From JBHOQX01 sp042408595 (GTDB lineage: Bacteria; Chloroflexota; Chloroflexia; Chloroflexales; Roseiflexaceae), in the NCBI GenBank assembly GCA_042408595.1, contig JBHOQX010000106.1, positions 13,060 to 77,059 on the forward strand: a stretch of 64,000 nucleotides of DNA. Direction: 5' to 3'. Below the pieces are notes generated by a model that was not told the origin of the DNA, did not search any database, and saw only the letters and a list, made by a program, of their open reading frames with translations. Every line of letters begins with the position of its first letter. Position 1 is the stretch's first letter. The translations under genes and the position numbers were made by a program. Of this stretch, positions 8,479-16,500 are shown piece after piece.

Positions 8479-8612
8479 ATTCCTGGAAACCAGAGGCGCA
8501 GCGTAGCGGCCAGGGACGGGGGCGTCGAGCGACTGGATGGCGCTGAGTCGGCCGGGCATACCAGCCAGCCCCTCACCTTCGCCCCTGGCCCCACACCAAG
8601 GAGGCTCGACCG

Positions 8613-9971
8613 ATGGAACTCATCAAGTACCTGCTCGCCGAGGAGCGGATGCCGACGTCGTGGTACAACATCGCCGCCGACCTGCCGACTCCGCCGCCAC
8701 CCGTGTTGCACCCCGGCACCGGCCAGCCGGTCGGCCCAGACGACCTGGCGCCGCTCTTCCCGATGGCGCTGATTCTCCAGGAGGTCAGCACCGAGCGCAA
8801 CATCGAAATCCCGGAGGAGGTGCAGGCGATCTACCGCCAGTGGCGGCCCACGCCGCTGTTCCGTGCGCGCCGGCTGGAACGGGCGCTCGATACGCCGGCG
8901 AAAATCTACTACAAGTACGAGGGCGTCAGCCCGGTCGGCTCGCACAAGCCGAACACCGCCGTCGCCCAGGCCTACTACAACAAGCAGGAGGGCGTCAAAC
9001 GGCTGATCACCGAGACCGGCGCAGGGCAGTGGGGATCGGCGTTGGCGATGGCCGGGGGGTTCTTCGGCCTGGAGGTGCTGGTCTATATGGTCAAGATCAG
9101 CTACAACCAGAAGCCGTACCGCCGGGCGCTCATGGAGGCCTTCGGCGCGCGGGTGATCGCCAGCCCGAGCGACACGACCAACGCCGGGCGGATGATCCTG
9201 GCCGAGCACCCGGACAGCACCGGCAGCCTGGGGATCGCGATCTCCGAGGCGGTCGAGGTGGCGGCGCAGGACCCGCAGGCGAAGTACGCCCTCGGCAGCG
9301 TGCTCAACCACGTCCTGCTGCACCAGACGGTCGTCGGGCAGGAGGCCATGGCGCAGTTGGAGATGGCCGGCGACTACCCGGATATCATCGTCGGCTGCAC
9401 CGGCGGCGGCTCGAACTTCGCCGGCATCGCCTTCCCGTTCATCGGCGCGAAGCTGCGCGGCGAGCGCGATGTGCGGGTGATCGCGGTCGAGCCGGCGGCC
9501 TGCCCGAGCCTGACCCGCGGCAAGTACGCCTATGACTTCGGCGACACTGCCAAAATGACCCCGCTGGTAAAGATGCATACCCTTGGCCACAATTTCGTGC
9601 CGGAGGGCATCCACGCCGGCGGGCTGCGCTACCACGGCATGGCCCCGCTCGTCAGCCATCTGCTGGAGCTCAGTCAGATCGAGGCGCGCGCCGAGCCGCA
9701 ACTGCGCTGCTTCGAGGCCGGGGTGCAGTTCGCCCGCGCCGAGGGGATCGTCCCCGCGCCGGAGGCGACCCATGCGGTGCGCACGGCGATCGACGAGGCG
9801 CTCGTATGTCGCGAGCGTGGCGAGTCGAAGGTGATCCTGTTCAACCTGTGTGGCCATGGCCACTTCGATATGCAAGCCTATATGGACTACATGGCCGGCA
9901 AGCTGCGCGACTACGAGTATTCCAAAGAGGAAGTCGCGATGGCGCTGGCCGGGCTGCCATCCGTCGGCTAG
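8613..9971 (+). CDS. trpB: Tryptophan synthase beta subunit-like protein, TrpB2 type
   Basis: A PLP enzyme condensing indole (or indole donor) with serine to tryptophan. At 452 residues with a long N-terminal extension (WYNIAADLP...PLHP-like) it is of the TrpB2 class rather than classical TrpB1. The Schiff-base lysine is Lys112 in GSHKPN; TGAGQWGSALA and GCTGGGSNFAGIAFPF form the cofactor and phosphate sites. AAGGAGG precedes ATG 8613. No trpA is in the window, which fits the TrpB2 type. Expression is placed under the T-box leader ending 135 bases upstream. Confidence 0.93.
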   Translation: MELIKYLLAEERMPTSWYNIAADLPTPPPPVLHPGTGQPVGPDDLAPLFPMALILQEVSTERNIEIPEEVQAIYRQWRPTPLFRARRLERALDTPAKIYYKYEGVSPVGSHKPNTAVAQAYYNKQEGVKRLITETGAGQWGSALAMAGGFFGLEVLVYMVKISYNQKPYRRALMEAFGARVIASPSDTTNAGRMILAEHPDSTGSLGIAISEAVEVAAQDPQAKYALGSVLNHVLLHQTVVGQEAMAQLEMAGDYPDIIVGCTGGGSNFAGIAFPFIGAKLRGERDVRVIAVEPAACPSLTRGKYAYDFGDTAKMTPLVKMHTLGHNFVPEGIHAGGLRYHGMAPLVSHLLELSQIEARAEPQLRCFEAGVQFARAEGIVPAPEATHAVRTAIDEALVCRERGESKVILFNLCGHGHFDMQAYMDYMAGKLRDYEYSKEEVAMALAGLPSVG

Positions 9972-10068
9972 CTGCCTTCGGCAGTGCGATGTTCGGAGCA
10001 TCACGAATGAGGCGGTGGCCGCTTTCAGGCTACTTTCGCCTGCGGCAGCAAGGTAGAACCGATTCAAT

Positions 10069-10109
10069 GTTGTCTTGCTGTTTCCGCTGCGCGGAAACAG
10101 CAAGACAAC
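10069..10109 (+). terminator. Perfect 19-bp inverted repeat between trpB2 and trpS
   Basis: GTTGTCTTGCTGTTTCCGC (10069-10087) and its exact reverse complement (10091-10109) are separated by only three bases. No T-run follows, so it could be an attenuating or RNA-stabilising hairpin, a bidirectional terminator, or a miniature repeat. A folded RNA here would separate trpB2 expression from trpS. Confidence 0.6.
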
Positions 10110-10187
10110 GATAAAACAGAACCTCCGCCCTGCTTAAGGCTCATGCGGCCTCCAGGCCGCCATCATTGAATGGTTAGAGAGGAGAAG

Positions 10188-11198
10188 ATGAACAAAAAAC
10201 GCATTCTTACGGGCGACCGCCCGACCGGCAAGTTGCATCTGGGGCACTACGTCGGCTCGCTGCAGAACCGCCTGCGGCTGCAGGACGAGTACGAGTGCTT
10301 CTTTATCATCGCCGACTTGCATACCCTGACGACCAGGCCGGCCAAGGACGATCTGGCCGAGGTGCCGCAGAACATCCGCGACCTGGTGCTCGACCACCTG
10401 GCGATCGGGATCGACCCAAATAAGGTGACTTTCTACGTCCAATCGGCAGTCAAGGAGGTGTATCAGCTCAACCTGATCTTCGAAATGCTGGTGACAGTGC
10501 CGCGCTTGAATCGCCTGCCGAGCCTCAAGGAGATGGCGCGCAACGCGCATATCGACGAGGAGCAGATGCCCTTCGGTCTGCTTGGCTACCCTGTCCTTCA
10601 GGCGGCGGACATCCTGATGCCGCGGGCCCATCTGGTACCCGTCGGCAAGGACAACGAGGCGCATGTCGAGATCACGAGAGAGATCGCACGGCGCTTCAAC
10701 TACCTGTACGGCGAGGTCTTCCCCGAGCCGGAGGTGCTGGTGCCGGAGGTCGGCACACTGCCCGGCACCGACGGGCAGGGGAAGATGTCGAAGAGCGCTG
10801 GCAACGCCATCCTATTGTCCGACGATGCCACGACAGTCGAGCAGAAAGTGCGCGGGATGTATACCGACCCGAACCGCATCCGCGCTGACATTCCGGGTCG
10901 TGTCGAGGGGAACCCGGTCTTCATCTATCACGACATGTTCAACCCGAACGTCGATGAGGTGAACGACCTGAAGGAGCGCTATCGGGCCGGCCGAGTCGGC
11001 GATGTCGAGGTGAAACGGAAACTGGCCGCCGCGCTGAACGCCTTCCTCGATCCGGTGCGCGAGCGCCGGGCGCAGTATGAGGCCGAGCCGGGCCTGGTCG
11101 ACGAGATCCTGGCCGCCGGCAACGCCAAGACCCGCGCCATCGCCGCCGAAACCGTGCGGATGGTGGAGGACGCGATGGGGATGACGTATTTTCGCTGA
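10188..11198 (+). CDS. trpS: Tryptophan-tRNA ligase
   Basis: A class I tryptophanyl-tRNA synthetase of 336 residues. The HIGH-type motif HLGH is at residues 17-20 after ILTGDRPTGKL. The KMSKS loop is exact at 199-203. The family block GTDGQGKMSKS and the C-terminal region close with ETVRMVEDAMGM. ATG 10188 follows AGAGGAGAAG and is preferred over ATG 10170. Its place between trpB2 and trpE, in a cluster whose leader senses tRNA-Trp, means the enzyme that charges the sensed tRNA is encoded beside the biosynthetic genes. Confidence 0.96.
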   Translation: MNKKRILTGDRPTGKLHLGHYVGSLQNRLRLQDEYECFFIIADLHTLTTRPAKDDLAEVPQNIRDLVLDHLAIGIDPNKVTFYVQSAVKEVYQLNLIFEMLVTVPRLNRLPSLKEMARNAHIDEEQMPFGLLGYPVLQAADILMPRAHLVPVGKDNEAHVEITREIARRFNYLYGEVFPEPEVLVPEVGTLPGTDGQGKMSKSAGNAILLSDDATTVEQKVRGMYTDPNRIRADIPGRVEGNPVFIYHDMFNPNVDEVNDLKERYRAGRVGDVEVKRKLAAALNAFLDPVRERRAQYEAEPGLVDEILAAGNAKTRAIAAETVRMVEDAMGMTYFR

Positions 11199-11211
11199 AG
11201 CGGTGGGCGGT

Positions 11212-11274
11212 GGACGAACGTAAGCTCTACTGGACGCGGCAGCTCGTAGCTGGAGATAGGGCCACCGTTCGTCC
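11212..11274 (+). promoter_or_regulatory. Inverted repeat in the trpE leader
   Basis: GGACGAACG (11212-11220) pairs with CGTTCGTCC (11266-11274). The 45-base interval holds a small AGCTcgtAGCT palindrome. The outer stem ends about 30 bases before the trpE ribosome site. It may be a leader hairpin, but no leader peptide with Trp codons or TRAP-like repeats was seen. Confidence 0.35.
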
Positions 11275-11305
11275 GCTGTCCTTCGTCAGCACGCAGGAGC
11301 AGGCC

Positions 11306-12865
11306 ATGTACTCCCCCAGCCTCGACGACATCCGCGCGCTGCGCGGCCAGGGTAATCTCTGCCCGATCTACCGCGAGATTCTGGCCGACCTGGAGACCCC
11401 GGTCTCGGCGTACCTGAAGATCGCCCGCGGCCCGCACAGCTTCCTGCTGGAAAGCGTGACCGGCGGCGAGCATATCGGGCGCTACTCGTTTATCGGCAGC
11501 GACCCGTACCTGACGCTGCGCATGCACGATGGCGCCGCGCAGGCCGTGCAGGGCGGCTACAAGCAGACACTCACCTACCGCGACCCGCTGTTGGTGCTTG
11601 ATAGCTACCTGAGCGCCTACCGCCCGGTGCGACTGCCAGGGCTGCCGATCTTCGTCGGCGGGGCGGTTGGCTACCTCAGCTATGAATCGGCCCGCTACTT
11701 CGAGCGCATCCCGGTTGCCACCGACGTGGCCTACGCAATGCCGGACAGCTGGTGGATGTTCGTCGACACTCTGCTGGTGTTCGACCATGTCAAGCACAAG
11801 ATCCTGGCCGTGTCGCATGTGCACCTGGACGCGGACGACCTGGAGGCTGAATACCGCCGCGCAACCGGACGTATCGAGGCGCTGCTCGCCCGCCTGAACC
11901 AGCCGCTGCCGCCGCAGCCCGGTGTGGCGGCGCGGAACTACGATCCGATGGACGAGGACGCAGGCCTCAGGAGGCAGGATGAACGTCGCCCGGTCATCGA
12001 TGCCCCCCGTTCCTCGCAAGCACACCGCATCGCCCACCATCCGACCTCAAACATCACCCGCGAGCAGTTCGAGGCGAATGTGCTGCGGGCGAAAGAGTAT
12101 GTGATGGCCGGCGACATCTTTCAGGTGCAGATCTCGCAGCGCTTCAGCCGGCCGACCAGCGCGGACTCGTTCACGATCTACCGTGCGCTGCGGACGGTCA
12201 ATCCCTCGCCGTATATGTTCTACATCCGCACCGGCGAGGGCGATCTGGTCGGCGCATCGCCGGAGATGCTGGTGCAGGTGCAGGAGGGGCGGGTCGAGAC
12301 CCGCCCGATCGCCGGGACGCGCTGGCGCGGCAACGACCCCGCTGAGGATGAACGCCTGGCTGCCGAGCTGCTAGCCGACGAGAAGGAGCGCGCCGAACAT
12401 CTAATGCTGGTGGACCTGGGGCGCAACGACATCGGGCGGGTGAGCGTACCCGGCAGCGTCAGCGTGCCGGTGTTCATGACGATCGAGAAATATAGCCACG
12501 TGCAGCACATTGTCTCATCGGTGGTGGGCGCGCTACGCCCCGACTTGAAGCCGATCGACGCGCTGCGCGCCTGCTTTCCGGCCGGCACCGTCACCGGTGC
12601 GCCGAAGATTCGGGCGATGGAGATCATCGCCGAGCTTGAGCACGAACAGCGTGGAGTCTACGCCGGCGGTGTCGGGCACATCGGCTTCAACGGAGACCTG
12701 GACATCTGCATCGCCCTGCGGACGATGGTCGTCAAGGACGGTGTTGCCTACGCCCAAGCGGCGGCCGGTGTCGTCGCCGACAGCACACCGGAGTACGAAT
12801 ACGCCGAAAGCTGCAACAAGGCCGCCGCCTCGCTCCGCGCGGTGGAGGTCGCGGAGGGGCTGTGA
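11306..12865 (+). CDS. trpE: Anthranilate synthase component I
   Basis: The chorismate-binding subunit that makes anthranilate from chorismate and ammonia supplied by TrpG. At 519 residues it has the expected layout: an N-terminal domain (IARGPHSFLLESVTGG, feedback-binding LLES region) and the chorismate domain with ETRPIAGTRWRG, DLGRNDIGRV, FPAGTVTGAPK and AAAGVVADS. ATG 11306 is chosen for the AGGAG just upstream; the frame opens 32 codons earlier without a ribosome site. About 90 bases separate it from trpG, so the two subunits are probably made together. Confidence 0.95.
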   Translation: MYSPSLDDIRALRGQGNLCPIYREILADLETPVSAYLKIARGPHSFLLESVTGGEHIGRYSFIGSDPYLTLRMHDGAAQAVQGGYKQTLTYRDPLLVLDSYLSAYRPVRLPGLPIFVGGAVGYLSYESARYFERIPVATDVAYAMPDSWWMFVDTLLVFDHVKHKILAVSHVHLDADDLEAEYRRATGRIEALLARLNQPLPPQPGVAARNYDPMDEDAGLRRQDERRPVIDAPRSSQAHRIAHHPTSNITREQFEANVLRAKEYVMAGDIFQVQISQRFSRPTSADSFTIYRALRTVNPSPYMFYIRTGEGDLVGASPEMLVQVQEGRVETRPIAGTRWRGNDPAEDERLAAELLADEKERAEHLMLVDLGRNDIGRVSVPGSVSVPVFMTIEKYSHVQHIVSSVVGALRPDLKPIDALRACFPAGTVTGAPKIRAMEIIAELEHEQRGVYAGGVGHIGFNGDLDICIALRTMVVKDGVAYAQAAAGVVADSTPEYEYAESCNKAAASLRAVEVAEGL

Positions 12866-12953
12866 CGACCAGGCTGGGAGACGGGGAGCGGCGGGAGCAA
12901 CCCGCTTCTTTTCACCTCGCTGTTGTCGCTGTGTCATAGGAAAGGCGCCGAGA

Positions 12954-13517
12954 ATGATTCTGCTGCTCGATAACTATGACTCGTTCACCTACAATCTGTA
13001 CCAGTACCTCTGCGAGTTGGGCGCGGAGGTTGTCGTGAAGCGCAACGATGAACTGACGATCGGCGAGGTAGCGGCGCTCGCGCCGGAGCGGATCGTGATC
13101 TCGCCCGGCCCCTGCACGCCGAACGAGGCCGGCATCTGCCTGGCGCTCATCCGCGAGCTCGGCGGCAGCGTGCCGATTCTGGGCGTCTGTCTGGGCCACC
13201 AGGCGATCGGCCAGGCGTACGGCGGGGCGGTCGTCCGCGCGCCGCGGGTGATGCACGGCAAGGTGTCGCTGATCCGGCACACCGGCGCGGGCGTGTTCCG
13301 CGGGCTGCCGCAGCCCTTTACCGCCACCCGCTACCACTCGCTGATCGTCCGTCGCGACGATCTGCCGGCCTGCCTGGAGGTCACGGCGTGGACCGACGAT
13401 GGTCTGGTGATGGGTCTCCGCCACCGTGAGCAGCCGGTCGAGGGCGTCCAGTTTCACCCGGAGTCGATCATGACCGAGGCAGGGAAGGAATTGCTGCGGA
13501 ATTTCCTGGTGATGTGA
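12954..13517 (+). CDS. trpG: Anthranilate synthase component II (glutamine amidotransferase)
   Basis: A class I glutamine amidotransferase of 187 residues that hydrolyses glutamine and passes ammonia to TrpE. It starts with LLLDNYDSFTYNL. The nucleophile cysteine is in GVCLGHQAIGQAYGG, and the catalytic His-Glu pair is in VEGVQFHPESIMT. AGGAAAGG lies ahead of ATG 12954. Such subunits can be shared with PabB, but direct linkage to trpE argues for the tryptophan role. Confidence 0.95.
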   Translation: MILLLDNYDSFTYNLYQYLCELGAEVVVKRNDELTIGEVAALAPERIVISPGPCTPNEAGICLALIRELGGSVPILGVCLGHQAIGQAYGGAVVRAPRVMHGKVSLIRHTGAGVFRGLPQPFTATRYHSLIVRRDDLPACLEVTAWTDDGLVMGLRHREQPVEGVQFHPESIMTEAGKELLRNFLVM

Positions 13518-13634
13518 TCGGTCGATGGCAGGCGGTGGACGGTAGTGGGTCGAAGATGGAGGATGGAAGATGGAGAGTCGAGATCACTTCTCACTCCTCG
13601 ATCCTCGATGTCATCGCATCACTGCCCGTGCGTG

Positions 13635-13640
13635 TATAAT
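13635..13640 (+). promoter_or_regulatory. Candidate -10 element ahead of the GNAT gene
   Basis: A perfect TATAAT 42 bases before ATG 13682. The -35 region at 17-base spacing (CATCGC) is poor. The 164-base gap after trpG also contains purine-rich GATGGAGGATGGAAG-like repeats. Confidence 0.35.
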
Positions 13641-13681
13641 GGGCCAACCCTGTTCTGCTGATCCACCCATGCGAGCCCGCG

Positions 13682-14560
13682 ATGATCGATGTCGTCCCAC
13701 TGGCCGGGGAACATCTGGACGCGCTGCACAGCCTGTACCTGGCGCTCACTGCGCCGGCGCCACATTGCGCCCTCATCCCTGGCTGGACACGCTTCGCGGC
13801 AGGGTTGCGCGCGCCGCGCCCCGGCACGCGCCTGTTCGTGGCCTGGGAGGACGGCGCAGCCCACGGCTTCGCCGCCGCCGGGCCACTGTCGCCCGAGCAG
13901 AACGGCGGCGCGCCCCGGCACGGCATCACGGCGCTCTTCTTCGGCGATGACGCCGCCGGCGTGGCGTTGCTGGGCGCTTGTGAGCAGGCGCTCCGAGCCG
14001 ACGGCGCGCGGGTGATCGAGGCCTTTCCGGCGTCGCGCGGGCTCTGCCCGGTGACCAGCTTCAACGGCGGGTGGGACGGCCTGCCCGACCGCCTGCCGGC
14101 TATCGCACGGCTGCTGACGCGCCAGGGCTACCTGCCGATACATCGCGAGCTGCACATGACGCTCGACCTGGCGCTGTTTCAACCGCATCCCTCAGCGATG
14201 CCGCCGGGCATCGCCCTGGCGTGCCAGGACGATGTGCTGTCCGCGCGCGCCGAGACGCAGGAAGCCGGCACCTGTGAGTACGGCACGCTCGCCGCGCTCG
14301 CCGACGCGCCCGAGGCGGCGCAGGTCGGCTATATCTGGTGGCTTGGCGTGAGCGAATCGTTTCGCCGGCGCGGTGTTGCCCGGGCACTCCTCACTGCCGC
14401 CCTCGCCGACCTGCAGGCGCGCGGCTGCCGAGCCTGCTGGCTGACGACCGCCGCCGACAACTGGACGGCGCAGGCGCTGTATCTCGCCCTCGGCTTCGAG
14501 GTCGTCGATGACTCGGCCAGCTTTCGGAAGACGCGAGGGCGTGCTCCGCGCAGAGGCTAG
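13682..14560 (+). CDS. GNAT-family N-acetyltransferase
   Basis: A 292-residue protein whose C-terminal half is a clear GNAT domain. YIWWLGVSESFRRRGVARALL is the acetyl-CoA pyrophosphate site (R/QxxGxG/A), followed by NWTAQALYLALGFEVVDD. The N-terminal half (LFVAWEDGAAHGFAAAGP) looks like a second, degenerate GNAT fold, so this may be a tandem GNAT. The substrate cannot be predicted. It interrupts the trp gene order between trpG and trpD and is followed by an ATP-grasp-like gene after about 90 bases. Confidence 0.8.
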   Translation: MIDVVPLAGEHLDALHSLYLALTAPAPHCALIPGWTRFAAGLRAPRPGTRLFVAWEDGAAHGFAAAGPLSPEQNGGAPRHGITALFFGDDAAGVALLGACEQALRADGARVIEAFPASRGLCPVTSFNGGWDGLPDRLPAIARLLTRQGYLPIHRELHMTLDLALFQPHPSAMPPGIALACQDDVLSARAETQEAGTCEYGTLAALADAPEAAQVGYIWWLGVSESFRRRGVARALLTAALADLQARGCRACWLTTAADNWTAQALYLALGFEVVDDSASFRKTRGRAPRRG

Positions 14561-14652
14561 TGCGCTTCCGGTGATGATACATGGGGAGCCGGCGGCTCGA
14601 GGCTTGCCGCCACGCTGCCAGCGTGGCCCGAACGCTTGTCTGGAACGACGCT

Positions 14653-16041
14653 ATGAAGCTGCCTGAGGCTATCGCACGCTACCATGCGCTGCTCGATGCG
14701 GAGAACGCCCGCGCGACCTTCGTCCACCTGGAGGCGCGCCAGCGCGAATTGGGCATGTTGGTGGGCAAGCAACGCGATCGGCTGATCTGCACCGTGCTGC
14801 GCCCGCGCTTCGTCACCGAGGCGCAGTACGCCGCGCTGATGCAGGCGGCGGCGCTGGTCGGACGAGCGATCCGCACAGTCGGCACGGCGGCGCTGGCGGA
14901 CGAACGCTTGCTCGCGCCCTACGCACTCACGCCGGCCGAGCGCGTGCTGCTGGCGATCGACCCGGGCTACCCCGGCCCGTCAGCCTTCGGCCGCCTCGAC
15001 GCCTTCATGGCCGACGACGGAAGCTGGTGCTGGTTCGTCGAGTCGAACCTGGAGTCGCCCGCCGGTATCGCCTACGACGAGGCGCTCGCCGAGGTCTTCG
15101 CCGAAACCGGGGTGATGGCTGCGTTCCGCCGCGAGGTGCGCGCCGAGCCACTCCCGGTGCGCCAGGGGTTGCAGCACCTGCTGCTCGACGCCTATCGCGC
15201 CTGGGGTGGGAGCGGCACGCCATCGGTTGCGATCATCGATCTGCCCGGCGTCGTCACCCGCTCCGAGTTCGAGTTCCTGCGGAGCCGCTTTCTGACGGAC
15301 GGTATCCCGACCGTCGTAGCGACCACCGACGATCTGCGCTACGTCGGCGGGCGGCTCTTCGCCGGGGACACGCCGGTGGATTTGGTGTATCGCCGCGTCC
15401 TGCAACACGAGTTCCTGGCGCACTATGACCTGTCACACCCGCTCATCCAGGCCTACGCCGATCGCGCGGTCTGTGTCGTCAACCCGTTCCGTACCAAGCC
15501 GGTACACACCAAGCTGATCATGTGGCTGCTCTCGGACGAGGACAGCCCGGCCGCCGGCCTGATCGGCGCCGCGGAGCTGGCCGCCGTCGCGCGGCACGTG
15601 CCGTGGACGCGGCTGGTGCGGGCCGGCACGACGCGCTACGCCGGCGAGCGCGTCGACTTGCTCGCCTTCGCGCGGCACAACCGCGAGCGCCTGGTGCTCA
15701 AGCCGAACGACGACTACGGCGGCCAGGGCGTTCTCCTCGGCTGGGAGACGCCGCAGGCAGCGTGGGACACGGCGCTGGATGGCGCGCAGCGCGCGCCATT
15801 CGTGCTTCAGGAGCGCGTCCCGGTGCCGCAGGAGGAGTATCCGACCTGGACGGCTGACGACGGGCTGCGCTTCACGTCGCGCTACGTCGACTCCGACCCG
15901 TGCCTGTTTGGCGACACGGCGCTCGGCTGCCTGACGCGGATCGCCGCCACGGCCCTGCTGAACGTCTCGGCGGGCGGCGGCAGCGCCCCACCGACCTTCC
16001 TGGTGCGGGAGCGACACGCCACGGAGGACGCAGGGCATTGA
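14653..16041 (+). CDS. ATP-grasp-like (circularly permuted / glutathionylspermidine-synthase-like) protein
   Basis: A 462-residue protein of unknown substrate. The N-terminal part has FVESNLESPAGIAYDE, and the C-terminal part has the ATP-grasp lysine block RLVLKPNDDYGGQGVLLGW followed by FVLQERVP. Both resemble circularly permuted ATP-grasp and glutathionylspermidine-synthase-type ligases, which join a carboxylate to an amine using ATP. ATG 14653 is chosen because the upstream extension is compositionally unlike protein; the ribosome site is weak. It is next to a GNAT, so both could act on the same small molecule (inference). Confidence 0.6.
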   Translation: MKLPEAIARYHALLDAENARATFVHLEARQRELGMLVGKQRDRLICTVLRPRFVTEAQYAALMQAAALVGRAIRTVGTAALADERLLAPYALTPAERVLLAIDPGYPGPSAFGRLDAFMADDGSWCWFVESNLESPAGIAYDEALAEVFAETGVMAAFRREVRAEPLPVRQGLQHLLLDAYRAWGGSGTPSVAIIDLPGVVTRSEFEFLRSRFLTDGIPTVVATTDDLRYVGGRLFAGDTPVDLVYRRVLQHEFLAHYDLSHPLIQAYADRAVCVVNPFRTKPVHTKLIMWLLSDEDSPAAGLIGAAELAAVARHVPWTRLVRAGTTRYAGERVDLLAFARHNRERLVLKPNDDYGGQGVLLGWETPQAAWDTALDGAQRAPFVLQERVPVPQEEYPTWTADDGLRFTSRYVDSDPCLFGDTALGCLTRIAATALLNVSAGGGSAPPTFLVRERHATEDAGH

Positions 16042-16100
16042 GGCATCATGTCTGGCGTTTTGCGCCTGTTATCGCCGGTTCAATGCATCGGAGGTAGGCC

Positions 16101-16259
16101 ATGCCGTCGCCATTTCCGGGCGAAGATATTGCGATCACCGAAACGATCGTGATCAAGCCGGATGTCGCGGTCCAGCAGCGCCAGATTCAGGAAGCTGCGA
16201 TGGTGTATGCCCCGGCCACAGAGGCCACATTTACCACAGCGGCCTGTGCCCCGTCGTGA
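16101..16259 (+). CDS. Small ORF with strong ribosome site, unknown
   Basis: A 52-codon reading frame with GGAGGT ideally placed before ATG 16101. The protein begins MPSPFPGEDIAITE and has no recognised domain. Its 3' end abuts the DmpA-type remnant that follows in another frame. It may therefore be the 5' end of a lost gene fused by deletion to that remnant, or a genuine small protein. Confidence 0.35.
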   Translation: MPSPFPGEDIAITETIVIKPDVAVQQRQIQEAAMVYAPATEATFTTAACAPS

Positions 16260-16417
16260 TGCTGCCGAATGACCGGATCGACCCGCTGTTCGAAGCGACC
16301 GTCGGGGCGGTCGAGGAGGCGATCCTCAACGCCCTTTGCGCCGCCGAGACGATGACCGGCTTCCAAGGGCGGACGGCATATGCCCTGCCGCTGGACGCGC
16401 TGCGGACGCGGTCGTAA
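16256..16417 (+). pseudogene. C-terminal remnant of a P1/DmpA-type peptidase
   Basis: In this frame the text reads VMLPNDRIDPLFEATVG then EEAILNALCAAETMTG and YALPLDALR, ending at TAA. This matches the C-terminus of DmpA/L-aminopeptidase D-esterase (P1) Ntn-hydrolases as I know the family. Only about 53 codons survive and the catalytic Ser region is missing. A large internal deletion after the small ORF at 16101 is the simplest explanation. Confidence 0.6.
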
Positions 16418-16500
16418 GGGTGTGGTGCGCTGCACCATACCCAGGGACGCAACGGGCCGGGACCATACGTCACCTGCCCTAACCAACGAAAGGCTCAATC

